DNA of 50,464 nt, from the IMG/VR virus record IMGVR_UViG_3300031578_000057, positions 1 to 50,464 of that record; one strand, given 5' to 3'. Below the pieces are notes generated by a model that was given only the letters and a program-made list of their open reading frames with translations, made no database searches and was not told the DNA's origin. A program made the translations under genes and the position numbers. The first letter of the stretch is position 1. Each line of letters opens with the position of its first letter. Below are positions 16,099 through 25,534 of the stretch, piece after piece. This DNA is from a virus.

Positions 16099-17343
16099 AT
16101 GGCATTCAAACAGGCATTAAACACGAGCGCGGGCGTGTGGCAGAACGCCACGGCCTACACGGTCCAGCTTGACGGGCACGAGGCTATGCTTCGCACGCTC
16201 GTCACGTTCCTCGCGAACAAGCCGACGCTCTCGGTGACGTACGTCGGCACGGGCGACGGCCAGATCAACTACCTCGATGGCGGCGTCGGCGGCGTGACCC
16301 AGACATGGACGATCACGCTTACGACCGCGACGACCTTCACCGTTTCGGGCAGTATATCTGGAGCACAAGCCGGCGGGACGGTCGGCGTCAATTACACGAC
16401 CACGGGGTCCGACCTCACGTCGCTTCTTTCGTTCGTCATCACGGCCGGCGCGACACCCTTCGTCAACACCGACGCCTTCACCGTCTCCGCGACCGCGAAC
16501 ACAATCCCGGCGGCCGACGTTTGGGTGCTCGACGCGTGGAACAACTTCGACCTCTATACCGACCAGATCGGCGGCGGGTTGTGGTGGCACGGCGAGGGCG
16601 ACGGGACGCAGGCGATCTACTGCGGGATTAGGCTGGAGACGAACGCCGGACTTCAGATATGGAATTGGGTTCATCGCTGCGCTACGGGCTTCTCGCCGTC
16701 GCAGACGTGGTCGGTTCAGCCCGGAGTGTCTGATAAATACTATTCCGCCTTCGTGGATACCAACGTTCTGTACTGGATCATTGGCAGCGGCCGCCGGTAT
16801 TGCGTCGGGTCCAAGTCGGGGTCCACCTACCATGGCATGTATCAAGGGCTCTTCCTGCCGTTCGGTTCCCCCGCGGAGTACCCGCTACCGATCGCGAACC
16901 TCGGGCAGAACGACGTCGCTACGGCGTACAACTCGGGCCTAGCGGACTTCAACGTGTTTTGTTTCCCGGACCGGTCTGGCGAAATCCGAACCGTCGATGG
17001 TTTATGGCTTGAAGCCGCGGACATTGCCACCACGGGCTTCATCCAACTCTGGCCGGCAGCCTCAGTAGGATATAGCGTCGAGGGGGTGTGGGACAATCAC
17101 GAGAACTACCCGAACAACGGCGATCACATACTGTTCCCCATCGTAATTATCCGTGGCCCGGCGGGTGGGATCAGCGTTCCCCTCGGAACGGATACGTTCG
17201 GCGTCCTTGACGGCGTTCGTCGAGTGACCGGTTTTGGCAACGCAGCCGAAACGATATTGACTATCTCGGCAGTCGACCACGTGGTGCTTCAAAACACCAA
17301 CGAAAGTACCCGCCATAATTTCTGGACTATGGAGATGGCATAA
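16099..17343 (+). CDS. Tail tip/minor tail protein
   Basis: This 414-residue protein starts directly after the tape measure stop. The first third is Thr/Gly/Val-rich beta (TWTITLTTATTFTVSGSISG). The rest has aromatic-rich strands (WWHGEGDGTQAIYCGIRLE, YYSAFVDTNVLYWIIGSGRR). Such surface proteins sit at the distal tail or as short side fibres. I recognise no enzyme motif. With the following gene it lies between tape measure and hub, where adhesion-related minor tail genes occur. Confidence 0.65.
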   Translation: MAFKQALNTSAGVWQNATAYTVQLDGHEAMLRTLVTFLANKPTLSVTYVGTGDGQINYLDGGVGGVTQTWTITLTTATTFTVSGSISGAQAGGTVGVNYTTTGSDLTSLLSFVITAGATPFVNTDAFTVSATANTIPAADVWVLDAWNNFDLYTDQIGGGLWWHGEGDGTQAIYCGIRLETNAGLQIWNWVHRCATGFSPSQTWSVQPGVSDKYYSAFVDTNVLYWIIGSGRRYCVGSKSGSTYHGMYQGLFLPFGSPAEYPLPIANLGQNDVATAYNSGLADFNVFCFPDRSGEIRTVDGLWLEAADIATTGFIQLWPAASVGYSVEGVWDNHENYPNNGDHILFPIVIIRGPAGGISVPLGTDTFGVLDGVRRVTGFGNAAETILTISAVDHVVLQNTNESTRHNFWTMEMA

Positions 17344-17344
17344 C

Positions 17345-18370
17345 ATGCCGTACGAAACAGGTGTATCTACAAGTCCGTCCGATCTTCTAGCGAAGATGGT
17401 CACCCGAATGTCAACCGACGGGTGGACGACCGTCCGGTTGACCGGCGCTCCCGGCACCCAAGTCTCTATGTCAGATGGCTCGGCCGCGGTCACAACCCAA
17501 TTCAACTTCTTGGCGGACAACTCCACGTCGATCGCGAATATCTCTTGCATGCCGTCCAACGGTGATAGCGGTTCGGGTGTGAATTTCTACGCCCACACCG
17601 GGAGCCCAAACACCTCGGGGACGGACGGCACCTTCATTCACTTCGGGCAGAAATTGTCAACCGCCGACGAAGGGTTCTCCGGGAACTCTACGGCGTATCA
17701 CTTCTTCACGGGCACGACTACCTCCGGCCGGTACGTCCACGTCGTCCTCGAAGGGACCGCTGGCGTTTTCTGGCACTTGTGCTTTGGGACGATTGAGAAG
17801 GCTGGAGCGTTTGATGGTGGGGCGTACATGACCGCGTCTTCGGTCCGTTCTCAAACGGACGGCGTTCATTGGGCTTTCGATTGGGCTAAAACCACTTTCG
17901 TAAACACCCATTGGTTTCGGAACGATTCCCATTACATCACGAAAAGCACGACCACCGATGCGGGTGCGTCCCGGTGGTTCGAAAACTTCTCTTTTGCGGG
18001 GAACCGTACAACGACTCAACATATGCCCGGTCCTCTGTATCAAGGGGGCTTGCAGTCGTTCAACCAACGGACGCCATTCGCCCCTATATGGATTCATACG
18101 TTCGACTCTGCGGCACCGACTCCGACATCAACAGGTTGGGTCATCGCCGGCCATATCCCAGATATGCGCTTCGTGTCGATGGACGGGCGCGAGCCCGGTG
18201 AAACTATCGTGATAGGCGCGGACACGTGGCACCTCTTCCCAATGCACCGGAAAACAACGGACGGGACGAGCACGACCTCGGTCGCTTACACAAATACACA
18301 TACCACTGGCGGCCCCGCCCCCCACAATGACTCGAACCTTATGGGCCTCGCGTACCGCGTGGTAGTATAG
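17345..18370 (+). CDS. Minor tail protein, beta-rich
   Basis: This 341-residue protein is rich in Thr, Ser, Gly and His (AYHFFTGTTTSGRYVHVVLE, WHLCFGTIEKAGAFDGGAYM, WFENFSFAGNRTTTQHMPG). The composition and position suggest a trimeric or decorating tail component with host contact. It resembles the preceding gene in style but not clearly in sequence. Its stop overlaps the GTG of the next gene by one base. Confidence 0.62.
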   Translation: MPYETGVSTSPSDLLAKMVTRMSTDGWTTVRLTGAPGTQVSMSDGSAAVTTQFNFLADNSTSIANISCMPSNGDSGSGVNFYAHTGSPNTSGTDGTFIHFGQKLSTADEGFSGNSTAYHFFTGTTTSGRYVHVVLEGTAGVFWHLCFGTIEKAGAFDGGAYMTASSVRSQTDGVHWAFDWAKTTFVNTHWFRNDSHYITKSTTTDAGASRWFENFSFAGNRTTTQHMPGPLYQGGLQSFNQRTPFAPIWIHTFDSAAPTPTSTGWVIAGHIPDMRFVSMDGREPGETIVIGADTWHLFPMHRKTTDGTSTTSVAYTNTHTTGGPAPHNDSNLMGLAYRVVV

Positions 18371-20193
18371 TGGCTGATACCATACTAGGCGGGGAATTCG
18401 CCGCCTTGGACTTCGTGTTGACGGTGAACGTCTTTTCGACGTCGCCCGTTGGGCAGGCAGAACTCGGCATCACCCCCGACCTCGAAGATCCGTTCAACTA
18501 CCCGCCACTCTACCAAGGCTCGCCGGTGTCCGCCGCGAATCTTGTGCTGGACGAAATCGCCGGCGCGGGTAGTGGGTTGATTGTCGGGGTGCTTCCGACG
18601 CCCCCCGGTCCCCTCACTCCTAGCTCGCCGGGAATCTCGGGTTTGTCGGGCGGCATTTGTGAATTATACGAAGGCGATCTATACGGCAGAATCATTATTA
18701 CGCCGACCGTAATGGACTTCGGAAACGTTCTACAGCAAACGAGTCGAGTTCTCGAAGTGTGGAATTCGTTCCTCGTCTCAAAGACTTTGAACTCAATCAC
18801 AGAAGTTGACACCTTCGGCTTAACACTTATTCGCCCGCTTGCTGCCCCGACCGAGCCCGCGGTTTACACCGCACTTCAGTCTCTCATATATACGGTGCAG
18901 GTTGATACGGTTGGCCCGGCCGCGGTCGACGCGTCGTTCACCTTCGTTTTCGCGTCCGGCGAAACCCCCGTCTTGGCGGTCATAGGACAACGCGTCGTGT
19001 CGTTCCCTTATTGCTACGAACGCCCGTTCAACGAAACTCTTGAATTCCTAACGAACGTCATGGAGTCTACCAACGGGAGTGAGCAGCGGGTCGCCGCGCG
19101 CCAGCAACCCCGGCAGGCTTTCAAAGCCCAATACATCGTCGACAACGTAAACGACCGGCAACGGCTCTTGAACGCGTCGTATGGCTTCCACGGCAAGTTC
19201 TTCGCCGTTCCGCTCTTCCATTGGGCGCGGCAGTTGACCGCCGACGCGGCGACTACGGATACGCGGATCTTCGTGGACTACGCGAACGCAGACTTTCGGA
19301 ACACGACGTCTCAACAAGAATACCTCATAATGCTTTGGCGCTCGCCGTCGGACTTCGAGATATCACAGATCGCACTTAACGGACTTGCGGTCCCCGGCCA
19401 GATTGACCTTCAACTAGGTCTTGCGGGAAATCACGCGTCACCCGCCACCCTCGTAGTTCCCCTCCAGTTTGCCCTATCAAAAGACCCTTTCCAGTTCACG
19501 GAGACCCAGAACAACATCGTCACCGTCAACGTGAATTGGTTATCGAACGACCCGGTCGACCTTGGGGACGTGTCTTCCCTTCCGGTACTTGACGGTATTC
19601 CCGTGTTGGCTTCGAATAACCTAATGGAAGGACGGTTGTCACAAGGGTTCAAAATAAAGTATCAACTTATTGACTCCGCAGTTGGACTTTTCCAGTCAGT
19701 AGTTGACCGAACCGTTCCCGAGACGTTCACCACCCTCGGGATTGAAGTTGCTACAGAAGCCGAAGCGTGGACGCTACGAAAGATCCTGTACGGGCTGCGC
19801 GGAAAACAGAAAACGTTCTGGCTACCGACCTTCCGCAACGACTTCACGATCAGCCAAACGATCGGACCCGCCGACACGGAAATCTCCTTCGTAGAGAATG
19901 ACTTCCACCGTTTTGTAGAAGGCGGACCCGATCCGTGGGGCGGAATTTATATTGAGCTTTTCGACGGGACTCAGATTTTCCGCACCATAGTCGGAACGAC
20001 CGCGCCGAGCGCCGGCGAAGAGAGCGTAACGATAGGCACGTCGCTCGGCGTCACAATACTCGTGCCTGAAATTCGTAGAGCGAGTTTGCTAGTCCGGTCC
20101 CGTTTCGCTACCGACAGGATATCAATCAAGCATCTTCGAGTCGGTAATATCCAACTACGAATCCCCGTGGTCGGCGTTAAGGAATCCGTGTGA
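18370..20193 (+). CDS. Minor tail / distal tail protein
   Basis: This 607-residue protein starts at GTG 18370. The first 220 residues are Gly/Pro/Thr-rich beta domains. The second part (about 220-600) contains PFNETLEFLTNVMESTNGSE and QAFKAQYIVDNVNDRQRLLN, then EAWTLRKILYGLRGKQKTFW and RISIKHLRVGNIQLRIPVV. That is a duplicated layout typical of long distal tail proteins in siphoviruses with lambda-like tips. It probably forms the ring between tube and hub. Its stop region overlaps the next GTG. Confidence 0.65.
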   Translation: MADTILGGEFAALDFVLTVNVFSTSPVGQAELGITPDLEDPFNYPPLYQGSPVSAANLVLDEIAGAGSGLIVGVLPTPPGPLTPSSPGISGLSGGICELYEGDLYGRIIITPTVMDFGNVLQQTSRVLEVWNSFLVSKTLNSITEVDTFGLTLIRPLAAPTEPAVYTALQSLIYTVQVDTVGPAAVDASFTFVFASGETPVLAVIGQRVVSFPYCYERPFNETLEFLTNVMESTNGSEQRVAARQQPRQAFKAQYIVDNVNDRQRLLNASYGFHGKFFAVPLFHWARQLTADAATTDTRIFVDYANADFRNTTSQQEYLIMLWRSPSDFEISQIALNGLAVPGQIDLQLGLAGNHASPATLVVPLQFALSKDPFQFTETQNNIVTVNVNWLSNDPVDLGDVSSLPVLDGIPVLASNNLMEGRLSQGFKIKYQLIDSAVGLFQSVVDRTVPETFTTLGIEVATEAEAWTLRKILYGLRGKQKTFWLPTFRNDFTISQTIGPADTEISFVENDFHRFVEGGPDPWGGIYIELFDGTQIFRTIVGTTAPSAGEESVTIGTSLGVTILVPEIRRASLLVRSRFATDRISIKHLRVGNIQLRIPVVGVKESV

Positions 20194-21059
20194 CATACCT
20201 AGACAAAGAACTATCCGTAGAAGACGGCCAGCCCGTTGAACTATACAAGTTCTTCAACCTTGAAGAGAGTTTCCTCTACACGAGTGGTCAGAACGAAGTT
20301 GTCTTCAACAACCAAACCTATATCCCCGAACCGATCAAGCGAGACTCACCGGATCTACGCGACGTAACGTCGAAGCGGAGTCTCAGTGTCCTCGTGCCAA
20401 TAGCCAATCTATTCGCGCGTAGGTACATTGTTACTGTTCCGGCGACTACGGATCGGTTCGAATTGTACCGCTATCATACCACGGACGGAGGAACTCCCGA
20501 GGTCATTCAGTATTTCTCTGGCCTCGTGTCCGTTGTCCAGTTCAAAGGCGCGGAAGCGATAATCGCGGTCGAAAACGCCGGCACGATTCTCGACCGGGTG
20601 ATTCCGCAGCAAACGAGCCGAAACCCGTGTAACCATATTCTCTACGACGCGAAGTGTGGCGTTTCGGACACGTCATTCGCGATAGTGGGGGTAGTCTCTG
20701 CGATTTCGCCAGATGGGCTTCTAATCACGCTCGACACCGGGGCCGCCACTGTACCCGCGACCGGGAACCAACTCACGGCACAACTCGCCGCCGACCCGAC
20801 ATATTTCAACGCCGGATTCCTATCCCGGGGCTCAATCGAACTCCGGATGGTTCGGGGCACAGTCGACACGGGGGGCAACACCGCCGACCTCACTCTGCTA
20901 TTCCCTTTTCAGACCATCGCACTCGGCACTCCTATGACGATGTTTGCTGGCTGCGATCATCAACTCCCCACGTGCAACGCGAAATTTTCCAACGCGGCCC
21001 GCTACGGTGGGTTCCCATTCGTACCCCTGAAAAACCCCTTTGCAATCGGAGTCAACTGA
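20190..21059 (+). CDS. Tail tip hub protein, lambda gpL-like (DUF2163/BR0599)
   Basis: This 289-residue protein joins the distal ring to the central tip. The N-terminal part is a beta hub domain (YLDKELSVEDGQPVELYKFF, then RDVTSKRSLSVLVP). The C-terminal part carries four Cys: C147 and C156 (nine apart, CNHILYDAKC) and C255 and C262 (seven apart, CDHQLPTC). In lambda gpL, four Cys at the same spacings bind a [4Fe-4S] cluster. The final NAKFSNAARYGGFPFVP pattern is typical of the BR0599 family. It starts at a GTG overlapping the previous stop. Confidence 0.85.
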   Translation: MTYLDKELSVEDGQPVELYKFFNLEESFLYTSGQNEVVFNNQTYIPEPIKRDSPDLRDVTSKRSLSVLVPIANLFARRYIVTVPATTDRFELYRYHTTDGGTPEVIQYFSGLVSVVQFKGAEAIIAVENAGTILDRVIPQQTSRNPCNHILYDAKCGVSDTSFAIVGVVSAISPDGLLITLDTGAATVPATGNQLTAQLAADPTYFNAGFLSRGSIELRMVRGTVDTGGNTADLTLLFPFQTIALGTPMTMFAGCDHQLPTCNAKFSNAARYGGFPFVPLKNPFAIGVN

Positions 21060-21062
21060 ACA

Positions 21063-24000
21063 ATGGGTTGGATGCTAGCCGCTTACATTGTTGTCCTAAT
21101 CGTTGTCGTCGTCCTTCAGGTCGTATTGATACCGAAAGCCTCGGTCGAGAACGCGCGGCCGAAGGGGCTCGGGGACTTCGACGTCCCGACGGCAACCGAA
21201 GACCGCGCGATCCCGATAACATGGGGAACGGTTGACATCACCGGGCCAAACGTAGTATGGTACGGCGACCTGAAAACGACGAAGCGGACAAAGACGCAGG
21301 GCGGGAATAGGATTCTTCTTGCGTATAACTATTGGCTCGGTATAGACCTCATCTTGTGCTACGGCCCAATAGACCGAGTCACACGATTCGAAATCGGTGA
21401 CAAGTGGCTTTACCCGGCCACTGAATTAGTTCTAGGGGTGCCAACCGCCCGCATAACGCCCGCTTTCCCGGTAACCCCCACGGAAGCCGGAACGCCTGTA
21501 GTGTTCTCCGCCAAGAAAGCCCTCGGCGGGAATTCAAAGGGTGGCACCATTGACGGCACCATGCGAATGTATAACGGCGGCCCGAACCAGACTCAGAACG
21601 CCTACCTTCAGTCGAAACTCGGAACGAACATTCCGGCGTACGTCAACGTGGCCCATATCGTCGGGGAACAGATTCAGGTCGGTGAGTCCTCGTCGGTCGG
21701 CGCTTATGTCTTTCGTGTTACTCGCTTTCCAGACAACCTCGGGCTCACGGGCACGCGGCATATCATAAATGGAACGATTGACGACGGCGACGCGAACCCC
21801 ATGGAAGTCGCGTACGAAGCCCTCACTTCAGACATTTTTGGGCTATCCATGGACCCGGCGCTCGTAGATATCGCTTCGTTTCGCGCCGCCGGCAATATTC
21901 TTGCCGACGAAGGCAACGGAATGTCGTGGATTATCACGTCGGTTATTCCCGCCGCGGATATCTTGAAAGAGGTCGCCCGCCAAGCCGACGCCATCTTCTT
22001 CGAGGATTCCACCGGCAAGTTTTCTACCCGTCTCATACGGGACGACTATACCCCGGCGGCGCTCTTCCTGTTCGACGAAGGAAACATTCTCAAGCTAAAT
22101 GAGTTTTCGCGAAGTGGGTGGGTGGGAAGTAAAAACCACGTGAACATCGGGTACACGGACCGGGACAAAGAATTCCAAGCCACCGGGGCAATGTCTCAAG
22201 ACCTCGCGAACGTCCGGATTCAGGGCGCCGAAGTCCGCGCCGACTACAAATACCCCGGAGTACATAGTGCGGCCACCGCACAAGCCATCGCCGAGCGCGA
22301 GCTTCGCGTCCTATCATTCCCCCTTGCGAAAATTGAATTTACTACGAACCGCGATGGGGTGCAATTCATTCCCGGCGAGGTAGTGCGTTTTTCGTGGTCT
22401 GCCCTCGGGATAACGGACATGGTCGTCCGCATCGCCCAAGTCGACGTTGGAGACATTGACAACGGAAAAGTCAAGATAGTCGGAATGCAGGACGTGTTCC
22501 GCGTGGCCGAGTCTCTCTACAAGGCCCCGAACGCAACCGGCTGGTCGCGCCCGAGTGACCTCGCGGGAGCGTTCGTTGCCGGCGAAGAACTCGTGCGGGA
22601 AATGCCGCGGATCTTGGGGAACCTTTACCCCGAACAGATCAGTGACCCGACTCAAGCGCGTACGTGGAACTTCGTAAGCCGCCCGGACGCGGGGCCGTCT
22701 ACCCTCGACGTGGAAATCTTCATCGACGCCGTCGGCGCCGGTGATTTCCTCGAAGGGTTCGGGGACATAGAGCTAGTCCCCTTGGCGCTGATTGACCTTG
22801 AATACCCGGCAGCGACGGCCGACATTGAAACATCCGACGCTCTAAGCGTAGACACCACGGTCGACTTCTCGACAGATATCGGATCGGTGACTCCCGCGCA
22901 GGTCGCGGCCGGGCTCAACCTCGTGCTGATTGAAGGTGCGACGCAAGCCGAAGACGAAGTCATAGGGTTTGAAGACCTCATTGACGACGGCGACGGGACT
23001 TACCGACTGCGCAACGCTCACCGCGGGCTTCTCGACACGCAAGCCCGGACGCATGCGGTCGGTGCTCGGGTGTGGCTCTTCGCCGAAAACGTAGCGTACT
23101 CGAACATCCGGTTCGGAGACCTACAGGCGATCGACGTTCGGCACGTACCGAGCACGGCGAGCGACACGCTCGCCGTATTCGACGCGACCACCCTACCCCT
23201 CACCTTCGCCCAACGGACGTTGCGCCCGCATCACCCGGCCAACTTTACCGTCAACGCAACGCGCGTTCCGGTGGCGGTCGACGAGACGGCGGACCTCGAC
23301 TTCGATTGGGAGCACCGGCTGAACGGAGACCTCACCGCTCGGGACGCGGCCGACGGGGACGCCACCGGCCAGTCGACGGACGTCGAGTATGTTTTGGAAT
23401 TCCGAAACGCGGTTACGGCGGCGAGCCTTCGAACGGAAGTGCGTGTGAGCCCGTCCCCGAATTGGTTGACCTACCTCTACACGCAGGCGCTTCTTCAGGC
23501 AGACACCGGCGAGGTGGGGAACTTCCCCCTCGAAGCTCGGATGCACGCTCGATGGAAGGCCGGGGCTACGGCCGGGCCGGCACTCGTGACGTCGCTTCAG
23601 ACCGTGGTGAAACAGTTCAACGCCGATATGGGCGGGGCCACGGTCCAGTCTATCGACCTCGACGGGACGACCGAGTACCTCGCGAATACCACGGCGGTTA
23701 GCCTCGGGATCGCGAACGTATGGTCGATCAACGTGTGGGTCCGCGGGACGTCGAGCGCCGGCGGGACGCAGCGGGATATCATCCACTTCGTTCCGGCCGC
23801 GTCGAACATCGGCCGAATATCACTCGTCCTCACGGACGACTCGGCCGCCGCGGCGTTCAACGTCACCGTATACAACGAAGCCGCGGCCATCGCAAAAGAC
23901 TACGACTTCGGGAGCTTCACGGTCAACACGTGGACTATGCTCACGGTAACGTGGGACGGGACTAACCTTGTTGTCTATCAGGACGGCGTGGAACAGACTC

Positions 24001-24362
24001 CGACGTTGAATACGGACATCACCTTGACGCTACTCGGCATCACGGCGAACCGTGTTCTAATCGGCGCGACTACTACCCCGGCCGCTTCGTGGGTCGGGCA
24101 GATATTCTCGCCGGCGGTATGGACGACTGAACTCGTCCAAGCCGAGATAACCGCGATCGACGCTGGGACGTCCACGTTCAATCTTCGGGAGAACTCGGGC
24201 TTTTACGCTTCGCGGGCTACGCTGAACCACCTTTGGGACTTCCGAACGTCGGCGAACATCGGACAAGACTACCGCAACTCGACGACGGGGACTGCGGTTG
24301 ACGTGGATACCAACTCGGCCAACATTACGGTGGCCGACCTCAACTCGGTGGACGTTCCCTAA
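21063..24362 (+). CDS. Tail tip J-like central protein with lectin-like C-terminus
   Basis: This 1099-residue protein is the likely host-recognition centre. Residues 4-27 are a strong hydrophobic helix (AAYIVVLIVVVVLQVVL). Next comes GLGDFDVPTATEDRAIPITW and GPNVVWYGDL, a start seen in many siphovirus tip proteins. Middle regions are hub-like with fibronectin-like strands. Residues about 860-1025 look like a concanavalin/LamG jelly roll (VQSIDLDGTTEYLAN, SINVWVRG, WTMLTVTWDGTNLVVYQDG), a probable sugar-binding domain. The end overlaps the next ATG (TAATG). The lectin call is pattern-based. Confidence 0.82.
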   Translation: MGWMLAAYIVVLIVVVVLQVVLIPKASVENARPKGLGDFDVPTATEDRAIPITWGTVDITGPNVVWYGDLKTTKRTKTQGGNRILLAYNYWLGIDLILCYGPIDRVTRFEIGDKWLYPATELVLGVPTARITPAFPVTPTEAGTPVVFSAKKALGGNSKGGTIDGTMRMYNGGPNQTQNAYLQSKLGTNIPAYVNVAHIVGEQIQVGESSSVGAYVFRVTRFPDNLGLTGTRHIINGTIDDGDANPMEVAYEALTSDIFGLSMDPALVDIASFRAAGNILADEGNGMSWIITSVIPAADILKEVARQADAIFFEDSTGKFSTRLIRDDYTPAALFLFDEGNILKLNEFSRSGWVGSKNHVNIGYTDRDKEFQATGAMSQDLANVRIQGAEVRADYKYPGVHSAATAQAIAERELRVLSFPLAKIEFTTNRDGVQFIPGEVVRFSWSALGITDMVVRIAQVDVGDIDNGKVKIVGMQDVFRVAESLYKAPNATGWSRPSDLAGAFVAGEELVREMPRILGNLYPEQISDPTQARTWNFVSRPDAGPSTLDVEIFIDAVGAGDFLEGFGDIELVPLALIDLEYPAATADIETSDALSVDTTVDFSTDIGSVTPAQVAAGLNLVLIEGATQAEDEVIGFEDLIDDGDGTYRLRNAHRGLLDTQARTHAVGARVWLFAENVAYSNIRFGDLQAIDVRHVPSTASDTLAVFDATTLPLTFAQRTLRPHHPANFTVNATRVPVAVDETADLDFDWEHRLNGDLTARDAADGDATGQSTDVEYVLEFRNAVTAASLRTEVRVSPSPNWLTYLYTQALLQADTGEVGNFPLEARMHARWKAGATAGPALVTSLQTVVKQFNADMGGATVQSIDLDGTTEYLANTTAVSLGIANVWSINVWVRGTSSAGGTQRDIIHFVPAASNIGRISLVLTDDSAAAAFNVTVYNEAAAIAKDYDFGSFTVNTWTMLTVTWDGTNLVVYQDGVEQTPTLNTDITLTLLGITANRVLIGATTTPAASWVGQIFSPAVWTTELVQAEITAIDAGTSTFNLRENSGFYASRATLNHLWDFRTSANIGQDYRNSTTGTAVDVDTNSANITVADLNSVDVP

Positions 24363-24610
24363 TGACAAAAGGTGAGAAGACTGTTTTAGAATCATTGCTT
24401 GAACAAGTCAAAGAACATAGGCTGGAAGTTCAAGCCCACGCCGAAGTCCTCGCTCGTCTCGACGAACGGACGTTCCATATACAGACGCGCATCGAAGGCG
24501 TCGAGTCCCGCATCAATCGGCGCGCGTCTGCGGTAGGTGCCATCGTTGGAACCATCGCGAGCGCGATCGTGGCCGGGATCTTCGCTTTAGTGGGGTGGCC
24601 CCGTGCCTAG
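24362..24610 (+). CDS. XhlA-like membrane protein, lysis accessory or i-spanin-like
   Basis: This 82-residue protein has an N-terminal helical, heptad-like region (VLESLLEQVKEHRLEVQAHA, LARLDERTFHIQTRIEGVES) followed by one transmembrane helix (AIVGTIASAIVAGIFALVGW). This is the plan of XhlA-type haemolysin/holin partners. It overlaps the endolysin gene by eight bases, strong support for a lysis role. True i-spanins usually have the membrane helix at the N-terminus, so XhlA-like or holin is the better guess. Confidence 0.68.
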   Translation: MTKGEKTVLESLLEQVKEHRLEVQAHAEVLARLDERTFHIQTRIEGVESRINRRASAVGAIVGTIASAIVAGIFALVGWPRA

Positions 24611-24995
24611 TTTTGGAAAGAAGAGCATGAAGGAACTTCGCACGTGCGACCCCCGGTTGGTCCGGGTGATGCAGGCCGTCGTCCTTTGGTTCGACTGTTC
24701 GATCATCAAGGGACACCGCGGCGAGGCGGCGCAGAATGCCGCGTACGACGCCGGGTTCTCGAAGCTGCGCTTCCCACTCGGGAATCACAACTCGTACCCC
24801 TCGAACGCACTGGACGCGGCCCCGTACCCCTACGACGACACGGACCGGGAGCGTATGACCCTCTTCGCCGGCTACGTGCTCGGGACCGCCCGCGCGATGG
24901 GCATCAAGCTCCGGTGGGGCGGCGATTGGGACCGTGACACGGAAGTCAAAGACAACAACTTCGACGACCTCTTCCACTTCGAGATAGACGACTAG
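24603..24995 (+). CDS. Endolysin, M15 D-Ala/L-Ala-D-Glu carboxypeptidase-like
   Basis: This 130-residue zinc peptidase cuts peptidoglycan cross-links or stems at lysis. Zinc ligands expected for M15C are visible: H62 and D71 in NHNSYPSNALDAAPYPY, and H125 in DLFHFEI. The motif LRWGGDWDRD (about 103-112) is highly typical. It is compact, with no separate cell-wall-binding domain and no signal peptide, so release needs a holin. It starts at GTG 24603 within the end of the membrane-protein gene. Confidence 0.92.
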   Translation: MPSFGKKSMKELRTCDPRLVRVMQAVVLWFDCSIIKGHRGEAAQNAAYDAGFSKLRFPLGNHNSYPSNALDAAPYPYDDTDRERMTLFAGYVLGTARAMGIKLRWGGDWDRDTEVKDNNFDDLFHFEIDD

Positions 24996-25025
24996 CCGGC
25001 CGACGCCCCTCGGGGCGACGCTGGC

Positions 25026-25065
25026 GAGCGGGTCGATCCTTTCGGGGGTTGGGATCGGCCCGCTC
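25026..25065 (+). other. Long hairpin downstream of the endolysin
   Basis: Arms 25026-25039 and 25052-25065 pair over 14 bases with one G-T wobble. No T-tract follows directly. It precedes the stronger terminator at 25075 and may protect the late mRNA 3' end. Confidence 0.6.
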
Positions 25066-25074
25066 AATTCAATA

Positions 25075-25113
25075 GGCCCGGGGTCTCGCTTAGGCGGGGC
25101 TCCGGGCCTTTTT
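25075..25113 (+). terminator. Rho-independent terminator of the late operon
   Basis: GGCCCGG at 25075-25081 pairs with CCGGGCC at 25102-25108, with further inner pairing (CTCGC with GCGGG). TTTTT follows at 25109-25113. It separates the virion/lysis operon from the rightward operon starting at 25187. Confidence 0.85.
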
Positions 25114-25127
25114 GCGTTTCGGGCTCG

Positions 25128-25186
25128 AATGTTCTAAAGTGGGATCGGCTTCAGCCGAAGAGAGTAGAAACAAAGGGAGAAACCAA
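25128..25186 (+). promoter_or_regulatory. Promoter-like leader related to the right-end type A leaders
   Basis: AATGTTCT (25128-25135) and AGAGTAGAAACAA (25161-25173) flank a small hairpin (CGGCTTCAGCCG, 25146-25157). The same start (TAATGTTCT) and end (AGAGTAGAACAA) flank the larger hairpin leader at 48392. It lies directly after a terminator and before an ATG with GGGAG. It probably starts a separate transcript; a sigma-70-like reading (TTGCGT, 17 bases, TAAAGT) is also possible. Confidence 0.5.
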
Positions 25187-25534
25187 ATGGAAAATTCAAA
25201 GATCATCTACGGCCTCATCGTCACCGGTATCGAGTCGGGCTCGTACTCTTCGTTCTCCATCGAGGGCGATTGGGAGAAGGCTTGGCGCGGCGCGGACGAC
25301 GGGAAGTTCGAATCGTTTCAAGCCATCACGATTAGCGACCGGCACGCGTCCGCGGGCGACGAGCCAGCCGGCCCCCCGGCGCAACTGACAGACCAACGAC
25401 TCACCGAAGCGTGGACGCGCTTTCAGGATCGAGCGCCCCGGCACTTCGCCGACGCCATGGAAGAGAACCATGATGCCATCACGGGCGACGTCTTCCTTCA
25501 GATCCTAGCCTTCGGAGAAATCATCTATGGGTAA
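25187..25534 (+). CDS. Hypothetical protein, first gene of small rightward operon
   Basis: This 115-residue protein starts at the ATG at 25187 with AGGGAGA upstream. It begins with a beta segment (KIIYGLIVTGIESGSYSSFS), then an acidic Trp-containing region, then helices (LTEAWTRFQDRAPRHFADAM). No family is recognised. It shares its promoter-like leader with the right-end early cassettes, so early expression is plausible. The next gene overlaps its end by eight bases. Confidence 0.65.
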   Translation: MENSKIIYGLIVTGIESGSYSSFSIEGDWEKAWRGADDGKFESFQAITISDRHASAGDEPAGPPAQLTDQRLTEAWTRFQDRAPRHFADAMEENHDAITGDVFLQILAFGEIIYG

